A DNA stretch of 64,000 bases from Blasia pusilla. Lineage: Eukaryota; Marchantiophyta; Marchantiopsida; Blasiales. The stretch spans positions 124,001 through 188,000 of the forward strand of contig CM114271.1 in NCBI GenBank assembly GCA_050084515.1, in the 5' to 3' direction. The translations under genes were made by a program, and so were the position numbers. The notes below the pieces were generated by a model that had not been told where the DNA came from, searched no databases, and saw only the letters and a program-made list of their open reading frames with translations. This document shows, in pieces, positions 45,248 through 56,400 of this stretch (its first letter is position 1; each line of letters begins with the position of its first letter).

Positions 45248-45435
45248 TGTTGGAATGTGTAAACGGCAACAAGCAGCGCTGCACCGTAAACAAACAGGCT
45301 TCAACATAAACGCTGCATAGACAAGTTAGGCTCCAATCAAACAGCATACAAACCAGCACATAACTCATGTATAAAACTCTTCACATGGCTCTGACCATTT
45401 AATTCCGCTAAGTAGAATTGCTGAAATAAACTTCA
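45248..45435 (+). repeat. 3' LTR of copia element 3
   Basis: It is collinear with the 5' LTR apart from the 24-bp indel and about eight substitutions. It is preceded by the purine tract GGGAGGA. Confidence 0.88.
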
Positions 45436-45573
45436 GTTTATACTGCCATTGCTTATGTGAAACCTTTTATACATGGTTGCATGCTGTTTGATTGGAGCTA
45501 ACTACGATGAGCCTAACTCGTCTATGCACCCACAGTTTTGTTTACGGCTTGTTGCCGTTTACACATTCCAACA
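45436..45573 (-). repeat. Inverted partial LTR next to copia element 3
   Basis: On the minus strand it begins TGTTGGAATGTGTAAACGGC at 45,573 and follows the LTR (GTTAGGCTC, CTCCAATCAAACAGCAT, ATGTATAAAA) to about 45,441. It forms a 27-bp perfect inverted repeat with the start of the 3' LTR at 45,248. It may be the remainder of the LTR of another copy into which element 3 inserted. Confidence 0.8.
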
Positions 45574-45689
45574 AAATCAGATTCGTAGCAGTAAATTATC
45601 AAAAGTACACGAACAACGTTCTTGCGATCGAAGTGCAGTGTACTAGCTTAAAGTAAGAGACTGCATTCTGCGGGTTCCAGCTGCAATAA

Positions 45690-45912
45690 ATACGGCGCGC
45701 AGACTGGTTCTACCTTGGACAACGGACCCTAGTCCGAATATTTGTGCAACACTGATATACTCTTCACCATCTTTGTGGTTATGGGAGATTGGCTGTTCAT
45801 TTCGGTTTCGCGAACGACAGCCAAGTCAACGAACGTCTGACAAGTATTTTCGCCTACGAAGGTAGCTAGGAGGTCCATCACAGCCGGCTGGAGTCGAGTT
45901 ACGTTAACCATG
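45690..45912 (-). pseudogene. MiAMP1-like pseudogene (minus strand), copy 7
   Basis: Minus-strand reading gives LQPAGCDG (in one frame), then FVGENTCQTF, then, after frame changes, EEYISVAQIFGLGSVVQGRT and SLRAVFIAA. These match the intact genes' ASCDG, FVGGNTCQTF, SVAQIYGPGCVVQGRT and LRAVWIQ. The signal peptide is missing and the third and fourth cysteines are gone. It sits outside the main cluster, beyond the copia pair. Confidence 0.8.
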
Positions 45913-46342
45913 GATTTATGTTTTCCATATTCATGCAATGACCAGGCGCAGGTCCTGGGTTGAATCTTCCAACCTATCGAATTCATTTCTAACCCATCTC
46001 ACACTAACCCGAGATCGAGACTTGTCACTACTACAAGTACGAGTGATACACCCTCGCACGATTCGATTCGATTCGATTCGATTGATCGCCATGATCAATC
46101 GAATGGATGGAAACATACATCTTGACAGCTAGGGGTCGCGTTGTCCATTGCAAAAGCTCAAAAGGCAACGTAGGTTCAGTTGTGAAAAAGACCTTCTCGT
46201 CCCTGGGCACATATACTGTGGATCTATCCATGCGGAAGATTTATAGGATCGACGGCACGTCTCTGCTTGACCAAAATTGTCCCGCGCCCATGCAAGTCCA
46301 CCTGACCTATCAATACGTTTTTGTGTTGCCTTGAGAATGGCA

Positions 46343-46414
46343 GCTCGGAGGGTTGGTTAATGAAAAATGCCCACGTTTTGACGTGGGCATTTTTCATTAA
46401 CCAACCCTCCGAGC
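46343..46414. repeat. Perfect 34-bp hairpin with 4-base loop
   Basis: Arm 1 (46,343-46,376) starts GCTCGGAGGGTTGGTTAATG; the loop is TTTG (46,377-46,380); arm 2 (46,381-46,414) is the exact reverse complement. No mismatch occurs over 34 pairs. Confidence 0.95.
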
Positions 46415-46794
46415 CGGCGGAAACACTTTATGTCAACTTCTCCCTGCCAACTTCTCCTTGCTTCTAGCGTCCTCCTGTATTTTCTTCAGGTGTAGACTTT
46501 GAACACGGCTGTTTGGCAAGTGTGATCGGACGATTTTTCACGTTCCCGGCCTCGTGAATTCACATGACTGTGATGTGATTCATGGTAATCCACTTCTTCT
46601 TCGTCTTGAGTGAGCGTAGTGGGTACGTGGCGCTTACACCTACCTGACGTTTCTGAATTGCAGTGTATTGAGAATCAAAAGTCACCTGCACTTGGGCAAT
46701 AAATGCCTGTCGGGTCCCTCTTATGGCTTTCGTTGAGATTCCGTATATAGCCGTAATGACCACTTTAGCATTAGGCTTTTCACTTGGGCTAAAG

Positions 46795-47500
46795 AATAGG
46801 GTTCACGATGCACTCCGGGATAATATGTTTCCTATTGCTCGGGGAGTGGTTTTCATGCGCACACAAATGTATTATTCCATGCGTGATTCTCTTATATGTG
46901 TTAATCTCTACATGACGCGGGAAATCTGAGGTGGTGGTAGCGGATGTTGTCGTGACGGATCTTACGCGAGAGGCGGTGGGAGCTCAAGTGGTGGCACAAG
47001 GAAGATTGCTACAAGGAGCGGCAGCGGCGGCGGAATAGAAGACCATATTTATAGTCGACTTCATGACAGATCGATTTATCCCCCTAGCCATTGAGATATA
47101 CGTGGCTCTGGGGGAGAGGATTGACTTGTTCTTTACGGATTGCGCCTACAATCTCTAGTCAAGAAATGGGTTGTCTCTACTCACTACGATACTTTATTGT
47201 AGGCAACAGGTCTTCGTAGCTTTGCAGCGTGCCTACGCAAATGGGCTTTTACGGCGGCCCAGGCGGTTGGAGACACCAATGCTAGAGGCCCACTTAGTAG
47301 TATCCATAGTTCTCTAGGTGTTGCTGATTTTGTCTCTGTTGTTGGTGATTTTGGTCGTTGGGGGGGGAAAGCCCCCTTCTATCTCTTCGGGGCCAATTTT
47401 GGCCCGCGGATTTTTTGGCTCTCTATGCCCCCATCCTTTTTATCCTGATGGATTTTCCATCCAAGTTTCTATTAAAGTTTATATTATATTATACTTTTAC
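46795..47500 (+). pseudogene. LINE C-terminal and 3' UTR fragment (LINE-B family)
   Basis: It begins at HDALRDNMFPIARG, corresponding to HDAVRDIMFSIARE of LINE-B, and follows that element through the nuclease module with stops and frame changes, then the GDTNARGPLSS end and a 3' UTR with CCCCCATCCTTTTTATCC and TGATGGATTTTCCATCC. The copy is 5'-truncated, the usual form for LINE insertions. Confidence 0.8.
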
Positions 47501-47639
47501 ACTATGAAATGGTGGTCCTCGTTCTCACCCATTTTCGTTGAACCACTACATATTTTACATATGCAATCTTATAGGTTCTAGCTAGATTCCATGGATACCA
47601 AAACTGGCTACAATAGAAAAGAAATATGAACCTCAATAA

Positions 47640-48494
47640 GCAACACGGTATAGAAGCATCATAAATATCACATTTCAAATTGTGGTAAATTCCTTGTTGA
47701 TATCTACAACTTTCTATTAAGTAGAACTATAGTTCTTATCAAGAGTGATTCCTTCTCAAGGACTCTAGTACTCTTACCTTTTCTCTCTCCATATAAGATT
47801 GACAAGTCCCTCGCTAGAACCTAAGACAAGTTCCGTATATTTTTCCATGAAATAAAAATAGATGCACATATTTGAGAAGGATGAATAGAAAGTAATTATT
47901 GAACGTGTGGATAGGTTTGATGACTTTAAAAAAACATGGAGAGGACGCAAGGACCACCACATTTAAATATTCACTCACATAGAAGAATTTTTTGTCATGA
48001 AATCAACATGCCTAAAAATCCCTTTAGGTGTAGACAAATTAATCACTCTTATTGTCAAATTTTGACACTTAGGTTGTAAGAATTATTTTAATCTTTATTT
48101 TCGCATAAATTATTTTAAATATGAATATGAATAAGTTTTAAATTCTAAATTTAAATATTTTTTCTTTCAAACATATAAGTAACTTAAATTATTCTTGGAG
48201 AGCGCCCTTTCATTTTGCAAACTCCTCTTCTCTTGGATCTATCAACCAATACGATTGCTTGCCTTACTCTGAGAAAATGAAATCCTAAACGATTAAAGCT
48301 CGAACTTACACTAGAAATATGAACCTCAATATGCAATCTTATAGGAGAGAGAAAAGGTAAGAGTACTAGAGTCCTTAAGAAGGAATCACTCTTGATAAGA
48401 ACTATAGTTCTACTTAATAGAAAGTTGTAGATATCAACAAGGAATTTACCACAATTTGAAATGTGATATTTTTGATGCTTTTATACCGTGTTGC
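47640..48494. repeat. Long inverted repeat, arms about 161 bp, spacer about 530 bp
   Basis: The left arm (47,640-47,801) contains CAAATTGTGGTAAATTCCTT, GTTGATATCTACAACTTTCT and AGAGTGATTCCTTCTCAAGG. The right arm (48,334-48,494) is its reverse complement with few mismatches (AAGAAGGAATCACTCTTGAT, CAACAAGGAATTTACCAC). The spacer is AT-rich with no recognised gene. It could be a fold-back element or an inverted duplication. Confidence 0.9.
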
Positions 48495-48499
48495 ATTTA

Positions 48500-51400
48500 T
48501 GCCAATGGGTCTTCTATTGAATGTTCCAACATCGAAAATTACAAACGGCTTTCTTACAAAATGGAAGGCTTTATTTTGTCGCTGCTTGGGAATTAGGGTT
48601 TGGACAGAAGAATTCATTTATGGGCTCATGAATCTCTTTCAAGTCTACTAGCACTTCCCTTACATATAACCTAGAAGTCCCATGATTTGCCACTTCTTGG
48701 AATTGCATTTCAAAGCTTACCTCATGTGAGAATTGTAAACCATTCAAAACTTTTATTCGGGCTATGAGAATCCCACTCAATGGAAGACAAAAGGTTCAAA
48801 ATAAAGACCTGTGAAATTCATTATTTAGGTATATCTTATCTGGAGTGTACCAAAAGAGTGTATCATGGCAATCCAAAGGTCACAAGAAGTTATCAAAATA
48901 ATATATCATTGTCATAGCAATCACAAGGCACATCTTGCCTCTTCTATTGAAGGACTAGGAGCATTATATAGTAAAGTAAATATCTACAATAATATAAAAT
49001 TTTCCAGTATTTTGAAAAGATATCAGGCTATAACAGTCATGATGGATTCCGATCGTGGATTCTCCGCAGATTGCTATTCCACTTCTTATTTAGGGACAGA
49101 TTGCATTTTCATATCAAAAGATAAAACAATGTTTCAATATCGTTTGCTTTATGATTTGATTTGATTTATTACATTGTAAATCACACTGATGTCTTATCTA
49201 AATTAATTTGATCTACTACCTTGTAAGTCAAACAATCCAAATAGATATGGGTATTTATTTTATATTGTGGCGTATTTTAAGTTAATTCTTCGAGATCTAC
49301 ACTTCCGAAAATAATGAAAGATAACCCCAAATAATCAAGGCTTACATGCTCAAACCAAGAAAAATTTAATAAACATGTTTCGATTTATTTGAAATCAAGC
49401 AAAAAAACTTACTATCTCATGTCAATTGCCATATTAGATATAGTAATCTTTCCACTTTATGAAATGACCCTTCACCTGCCAAAACAGATCAAGGGTGAAA
49501 GAGATGACATGCGTGCATTGTTTATCATGTAGACATGGGAGAGAGGAATCCATGCAAGAAAAAACGATAAATTTATTCCCTTTTCGTCGAAACATTTAAT
49601 ATAAGACAACAAAATTATTATCTTCCTACATAGAATGGGTAATCCAAACTTCTCACTATCAAAATATAATTATTTCAATATGAAAAGATACAAATATGAA
49701 CATGAACAAATATTATATTGAGAAAAATCATGATTTATTGAAAATATTTTGAAATTTTATATGCTGTAAATTAATATGAAATAATATTTTTATTAATGAT
49801 ATCCTATCAGACAATTTGTTCGCCCACAATCATATCTTCATCCCTCTTCCAACTATAGGGATAAATTCGTGCAAAAATACAACCAGCTATATCAGAATAA
49901 AATTCCTATATTAAAAAATACATTATTCAACATCAATAATCATTTTTATCATCCACAATCACAAACACCAAAGAATACTTATTGAGTAAGTCCCTATATC
50001 CAGATTCGCTAAATTACCTACAAATTATAAAAGAAATTGAGACGCCCCACCTTCCACATATTTTAATAACTCCGCCAACCATTTCTTTGGAGTATATCAT
50101 TTCAGTTGAAACAATTGCATATCAAATTCATCCATGCATTCACAACTTGCCCAAAATGGCAAGTTTCTTTGGTTTAACTTAAGGTCCATGGTGGTTATTA
50201 TAATCTAGTTTCCATCTAGACGAGTCAATCTCACTTACCAAGAAGTAATTCTCAACCAACCCCACCCAATTCTCAACCCATCCCACCCCAACCAGCACCC
50301 AACTTCCCCAATCCTTGCATTTGCTCAATCTTTCCATAAAACATATGACAACTCATACATATGAAATAGCCCATTCCAATGAAATATATTAAAATTACAT
50401 TGCAAATGCATTTAGAGGAGAGATCCACAAATCTAAAATGGTGTAACCTATCCAACATTACCTTCTTCACAACCTATTCATGTTACACTATTCAAAAAGA
50501 TAACAAAATGTCAAACTAACTACTCCTTACCAAGTGTTCACTCACCCTCAATAAAAACTATGAATAAAATCATGATGAGAGTGATGGTGCGCACCAACTA
50601 TTCCTTAACATTTGTTCACTCGCCGCAAACAGGACCAGGATCCAGATCCAACCCCATTCACACATCCAAATCTGCAACCACCTAAAATGTATTCCCATTG
50701 CAAATGTCATTTATTGTTGGGGTCACCTCAACATTTCAACATACAAAGAAACAAAGTAATAAAGGTGGGGCAAACAACAACCATTGCTTACACAAAATGA
50801 AAATAAACAAAGAATGAAGTCATCCATACCTCAAAAGAAGGCCTGTAAATTTCAGATTACTGATCTTCAGCTCTCTACGCCATGTTTTGGTGCGAACTAT
50901 AATCAAAAAGATTGTCGATTGGTACCGGAAGACCTCCACATACAATCTTACAGTCATACCCACAACCTCAATGTGCAAATTGCAGTGACAGATCAAATTG
51001 GTATCTATTTTGACCGAGCAGCAACGAACTTGGATGGGAAGAGTAAGCAGATACATCCACTTAAGATACGCATATGAGAGCAACCAACAGTAGAACAATC
51101 ACCCTCAAATCTATGGCACCCAACATGGCCACTGGGTTTCAGCTTACCAAGCTTGCAATACTGGATGGAGGCAACATACTCCAATGAGTTCTACTTCTCT
51201 AAAGACCTGCCTTCCATGGAATATATCCTATCCTTCAAACACCCATGTAACATTTAGCAATATTGACCTCATGAGTACTATCCATGAACTTCAAGTCATT
51301 TAGGATGTAATCGATAAGAGAAGGCCTAGAATTATACACATGATTAAATGATAGCTCTCACGGGAAACTTATGTTACACACGAAACCAAGTCTGTCACAC

Positions 51401-51600
51401 CTGCTGTAATCTTAGTATAATTCTTTCGTTTATACAAACCAAATTTCATACAAAATAGACAAGGCACAAGTGTTTAGCAGGGCTGCAAATCTTTTCACCC
51501 TTTGCAATCCCTAAACATTCCCTTTCGTGCTCTTAGACATCAAACCTAGTTATGACTTCTGGGACGGGCGATCTTGACTAAGCTGTGTCAAGGTTACCAA
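48500..51600. other. AT-rich intergenic DNA
   Basis: Many short frames, none with a recognisable motif or codon pattern. No LTR, RT, RNA gene or clear terminal repeat was seen by eye. Confidence 0.4.
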
Positions 51601-51639
51601 CATCATGCACTCCTGGAATCAACCTGTCAATCTCTAATG

Positions 51640-53480
51640 AATCTCTTCAACCTGGTCTGGCAGGCAGATGTCATTCAACAAAGGTGGCAGGTGGGAGTCA
51701 TTGTAAGCTTCTTCAAGTAGGGTAAATGCGAAGACCCTGGCGATTACTTTGCTTAGTGTGTTCAGGAAGCTTCTTTACCGTATACTCCACAATGGGATCT
51801 TCAAGTACCTGGAGGAGAATGCTGTCAGCAAGGAAGTCCAGGCCAGTTTCTGACAGGCCCAGGGATGCCTGGCTCTCACATCAGTCAGCTTATCCCATGT
51901 AGGAAAATAGAGGGGAAACCCACCTATTGCTTCTTCTTGGATATCAAGGCATATGAAACTCCATGGTGTAACTAACAGCCTGTCTTATAGCTTGAGGAAA
52001 GCAGGGCTCAGAGAAAAGATGTTGAGGGTGAGAAAAGATTACAGCAGGTGTGTAAACCATCACGAAAACAGCGCGAGCTGGTCCGCCGCTCAACGCGGGG
52101 CACTGGTCAGCGTGGGCTACCTCACCGGGACAAGAGCCGGCCTTGAGTACAGGTTTGGTGAATGGTCAGCAGACTGGTGACCTTTAACATCCAGCAGGGA
52201 GTGGCCCAAGGATGCCTGCTCTGCCCCACCCTCTTCAAGATTTTCAATTCCTTATTGGAGGAAGGGACAGTAGACTAGGCAACAGCTCTGTTGATGCTCT
52301 CATGTTTCCTGATGACTTGGGTGGACTAGAGGAATCAGGAGAGAAACACCATGAGATTATCTCCCTGACCAAAATTTGCTGTAACGCTTCAAGCCTGTCC
52401 CTCTGTTTGGTGTTGGCAACCCACACTGCTGCGACATGTGCCAGTGAGGAATGAATGATATGCAAAATGTGAGAGTGCTTTACTCCTATGTGATGTCCCG
52501 GCAATGTGGGACAGTCTGGACAGTCCGTTCACCTTTGTGGGCACAAGGTGTGAGACTACTTTCTCAGTAGTCTTCTTAATCTGAGCATCCCACATGCAGT
52601 CTTCTGAAAATTCAATACACTGAGAGAATCTCGCATTCACCCCAGTACCGGTGTTGGTCTTGGTCCTCCCTGGCATTGAATATCATCACACTGCACTTCG
52701 ATACATTTGCATCCATGCCCCACATATCATGATGTCAGCTTCCTCACGAACGGCCAAAGTGTGAGATCGGATCTGGAGGATAGACATGAAATCACCAAGT
52801 TGAAATGGCGGAGACAGCTGGAGGCAATGGATTCCCACCGCTATCCTTAAGTAATGATGAGGAAAGTCTGGACCCACAGAAGACCAGTAAAACAGGCCAA
52901 AACTTGGACGAAAAAGGTTAAAAAGACTGTGCAAGCCATCAAGCCCCCCTGCAGGGCCTGAACTGTGGGAGTCAGATGAGAGACCATTTGTGGATACCCT
53001 AACTGAAGCAGTGGGAAATCGCCCACAGCAGAAACGCATAGAGGAAGCCATGAAATTGTCAAACCTCTCTCCCTTGATATATATCCTGAAGGAGCAGAAC
53101 TGAACAACTGTACCCCTTGCTTGGGTACCAGGCTGAAGTTCAAGTGTGGGACAGGCAATCCCCTTGATCCACAATGAAAGCAGGATATGAACACAACTAG
53201 ACTACTGCACTTTGTGTGACAATGGGTATGAAACTACTTGGTCTCCTGCACAAAATTTACAACATACAGAGCAAGAGTATATGCTGATATTGCTAAGCTG
53301 ATCACACCAGAATTGTTGAACACATTTAGTAGCATAGATTCACTGCCCAAAGCTGCTGCACTTGTAAGTAATGGGAATTGGGGATCCCCATCAGATAAAG
53401 TAGATGGTGTTGTAAACAGCTTTCTGATTGACACTCTCTGCACCAACACTCTGTATGGTCAGCACTCACACTGTATGACA
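51640..53480 (+). pseudogene. Non-LTR retrotransposon relic of a second family (RT and C-terminus)
   Basis: RT motif A is recognisable as YCFFLDIKAYETPW (51,925-51,966), followed by LRKAGLREKMLRVRKDYSRC (about 51,989-52,048). Motif B is IQQGVAQGCLLCPTLFKIFN (about 52,190-52,250) and motif C MFPDDLGGLEESGE (52,302-52,343). A C-terminal part (53,238-53,460) reads YRARVYADIAKLITPELLNT and NWGSPSDKVDGVV. Stops and frame changes are frequent. The motif style differs from LINE-A/B and resembles the common LINE type with QG[CV]xLSPxLF. It lies in opposite orientation to the RBM7-like gene and possibly inside one of its downstream introns. Confidence 0.7.
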
Positions 53481-53499
53481 GTATCTTCCTCCTCTCATA

Positions 53500-56400
53500 C
53501 GGTACCAGTCTCGAGCACCGTCCGACCAGGGCATGGGGTCTAGGGTTGCAAGGCTATGACAGGCACTACTGAATGAGTAGAGTCTCTCCGGCAACTAAAA
53601 TCTTCTTGTAGCAAAATCCAGGAAAAATCGCCATCCTTGAATTATCAAGAAATAGGTCCAGCAATTCTCAATCATTCACACCAACATAGCATGCCTATGA
53701 GTCCAAGCAACAAAGATCCATAGGCATCTCTCAAGATTCCTTTCCCTTGCTTCCCGTGCAAAGCAAGAATGAGTCTCAAATTCCTACCACTTTCCCTGTA
53801 AAGTCTTTGTAGTAATCGGGAAGGAGTATATTTGGGGTGAGTTCTAGATCAAGAGATTTTCAGACAGAACCCTAATGGGTACTTCACCAGTTCACTTAAC
53901 CAGAACTTTCCTTAACAGTGGTGTAGGGGCTCACCTCCCTCACAAAGAGAAGTTCTCTTTCTAGTTTCTAAGGTGTCAGGAGTGTAGAAGTGCTCCCAAA
54001 TACACATCTAGACACTTTCCTAGGACACTTCTCTACTTTGCAGTTTGCTTCCCTGATGCCCAGATGGCTGACCAACGCCATGGGCTCTATACGATTATAC
54101 GATTCCCAAACACCTAGCAAATGGTTAGAGGACAATTGCAGAGGGTCTGACACGGGTGTCGTAAATACAAAGGGTGCCTGCCACCAAACTGTATTCTGAC
54201 TGTTCCTTCTCAGTTACTACAAGGGCACGCACGGATCCCTCGAATAATTTCATGTATCAAAACAAAGAGTCAACCATGTCCACCAAAGATAGGAGGAGCA
54301 TCAGAAAGTGGTTTCATATCCACCTCCCTCTTTTATCAATTCAGTACTCTAAACGCTTGAGAGATTCCTCCAGACCTTTGCAGCCATCCTCAACCCAGGA
54401 AAACCATCATGCATCAGATCTGCCCAAGATGACTTCCGCCATGAAGCATGGGCCCTTGCTTCTCCACCTCTATACTGCAATAGGGATCTGTCTGAGGAAG
54501 AAAGGAAGGCACACCAGTCGGTCTCCATGGGTTTAGCTCCCTTAACTGAAGAAAAATAACTGTCACCGAAGACCCTCAAAGTACACTCAAGGAAATCATG
54601 TAATACATTCCAGCGGAAGAAAGTGTGAAGTGTCCGAACGAAACAAAAGAAACAGCCAGTGGCATAGTTTGAAAAACGTCAGGGATCTTTCGAGGTTAAA
54701 AGCTGCATATCGACCAATTCAGGGGATCCCAAAATCAAGTCAGTCACAATACAAGAAGAATCCACCACCAGCACCCCACCAATGTAGCTCACACGCCCAA
54801 AGAGAAAAGGACGTAATCTGCAGTAGCAATGGCCAACCAGTCAAGCCAACTTGGAATGTTGGGTTCAGCAATAGGGGTGGGGCCAGAAATAGTACAAGAG
54901 CAGAAGATAAACTGTATGAAATCCAGCGTGGTTACCCTTAGAGCATGGATATAGCAAGGGAGGCAGGTGCGTGTCACAGGGCAGGTGTTTTAGAAGCTAA
55001 AGCCTTTCAAACCTTGCAATCAGCTGCACTGGGTAAATGTTGTTGGAAATGCATCATCAATCACATATGAATCCTGCAAGTTGCAAGCTGATCAGGGATA
55101 TATCCTGCTACATAGTCCAACTTTTCTATCACAAGTATTTCTCGAGCTGCGCTACTTCTCATCTTCCCAGCCATCTACACTCAACTGCAAGATAAAAAGA
55201 GAATATCCCACAAGAGTCCACTTCTCTTCAAGGCATTTGATAATCATGAAACAATTACAGAAGTGACTTGGAAGGATATTTACAAGGACACATACAATCA
55301 TTAATCCTTCCACTGACAATATGTATGTAATCACAGAGAGCTGAGCTGATATCCAATAGAGCTTGTGTTTTTTATATTGCATGCTGGTGATTAAAGAGGC
55401 ATGTAACCAATGCACATGATGGCCAGTCAATACATCCCAAGTTATCAGACTCTTGCAGAGCTTTAACTTTAACTTGAGACCTTCGATACCAAGATAAAGA
55501 CATTGGCATGGGTATCTAGGACTGAACCCTCAGATATGGACACCATTGGAAAATAGATGGAGCACACTGGATTCAACACACATCAGGAAAGACCACAGTT
55601 ACTGAGTGAACAGTGGAATCATCTTTCTCGTGTACAGAAATCCACCTCTGACGGGCCAGGTCATGAATCAGCAGCTTAAGATTGCTGCTTACTCCTGTGA
55701 GGCAAGCAAGGTAATTTTTTGGAGCACCTAAACTGCAGCAATATGTCTTGCAATTCCCATGGTTAGGCTCCAAAAAGAATGTTAAATAATCATGGACAAG
55801 CACTCTTTCTGCTCTTGTTCCAAGAATTTCCAAATCAATTTCCCAGAAGGAATCCAAGAGATATCACTGAAGCAGGACATTCGATATCATGCAAAAAGAG
55901 CCTTTCACGATACTTCAAGTGGAGGGGATTCCATAGAATAAGTGACACAAATACCATCACTATCTTTGTCACAATGATAGGGCGTCTAGCTTTCAGCACT
56001 TGGACCAAACCTGCAATCATGCGCAGTTCTCTACGTTGGACTAAAACAGAACATTTAACTCTCCTAACAGGAAACGTGGGCACAGTCATCACACCCAGAC
56101 TTGGGTATCAAGAAGCCCAGGTACAATTCTAATGAATCAAACTATGAGTACCCATGACTGTAACAGGGTACATATGATACACTCTTACATCAATGTCCCC
56201 CATTGATGACAAGGTATTATCTGTGCCTATGGTGTGCTTCTATTTGGAGATCTACTTATGAACACAATCTTGAATAAGAGGGTGCAGAAGCATATCCATG
56301 ACTTATGGAGTTTGACCGTCCACCCCATTGGCTTAATTGGGTTAGATGGGCATTGTTATATTGTGCATGAGTTGATGGAGTTAACAAGTTGTCTGCCATC

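Larger units (their letters stand above)
40487..45435 (+). mobile_element. Copia element 3: nearly full-length Ty1/copia with two LTRs
   Basis: 5' LTR 40,487-40,698 (212 bp) and 3' LTR 45,248-45,435 (188 bp) both start TGTTGGAATG and end CTTCA. The primer site follows the first LTR, and a purine-rich tract (AGGGAGGA) precedes the second. Between them lie gag, protease, integrase, reverse transcriptase and RNase H in the copia order. The LTRs differ by one 24-bp indel and roughly eight substitutions, so insertion was not recent. Several stops and frameshifts break the polyprotein. The 5-base GTTTA lies directly before the 5' LTR and directly after the 3' LTR, as expected for a target-site duplication. 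Confidence 0.9.

Noticed and set aside
46064-46083. GATTC/CGATT pentamer run as a satellite
   Set aside because: Only four units of CGATT are present, a trivial microsatellite.
46107-46334. Plus-strand frame of 75 residues near the perfect hairpin
   Set aside because: No recognisable family and no conserved copy in the window; kept out for lack of support.
48865-49164. Plus-strand frame of 99 residues in AT-rich DNA
   Set aside because: No motif, no good start context, no paralog. Considered a chance frame.
55835-56132. Possible downstream exon of the RBM7-like gene on the minus strand
   Set aside because: A TTGCAG-type acceptor near 56,012 followed by FGPSAES was considered, but a stop follows at once and nothing resembles the expected C-terminal part of the family.
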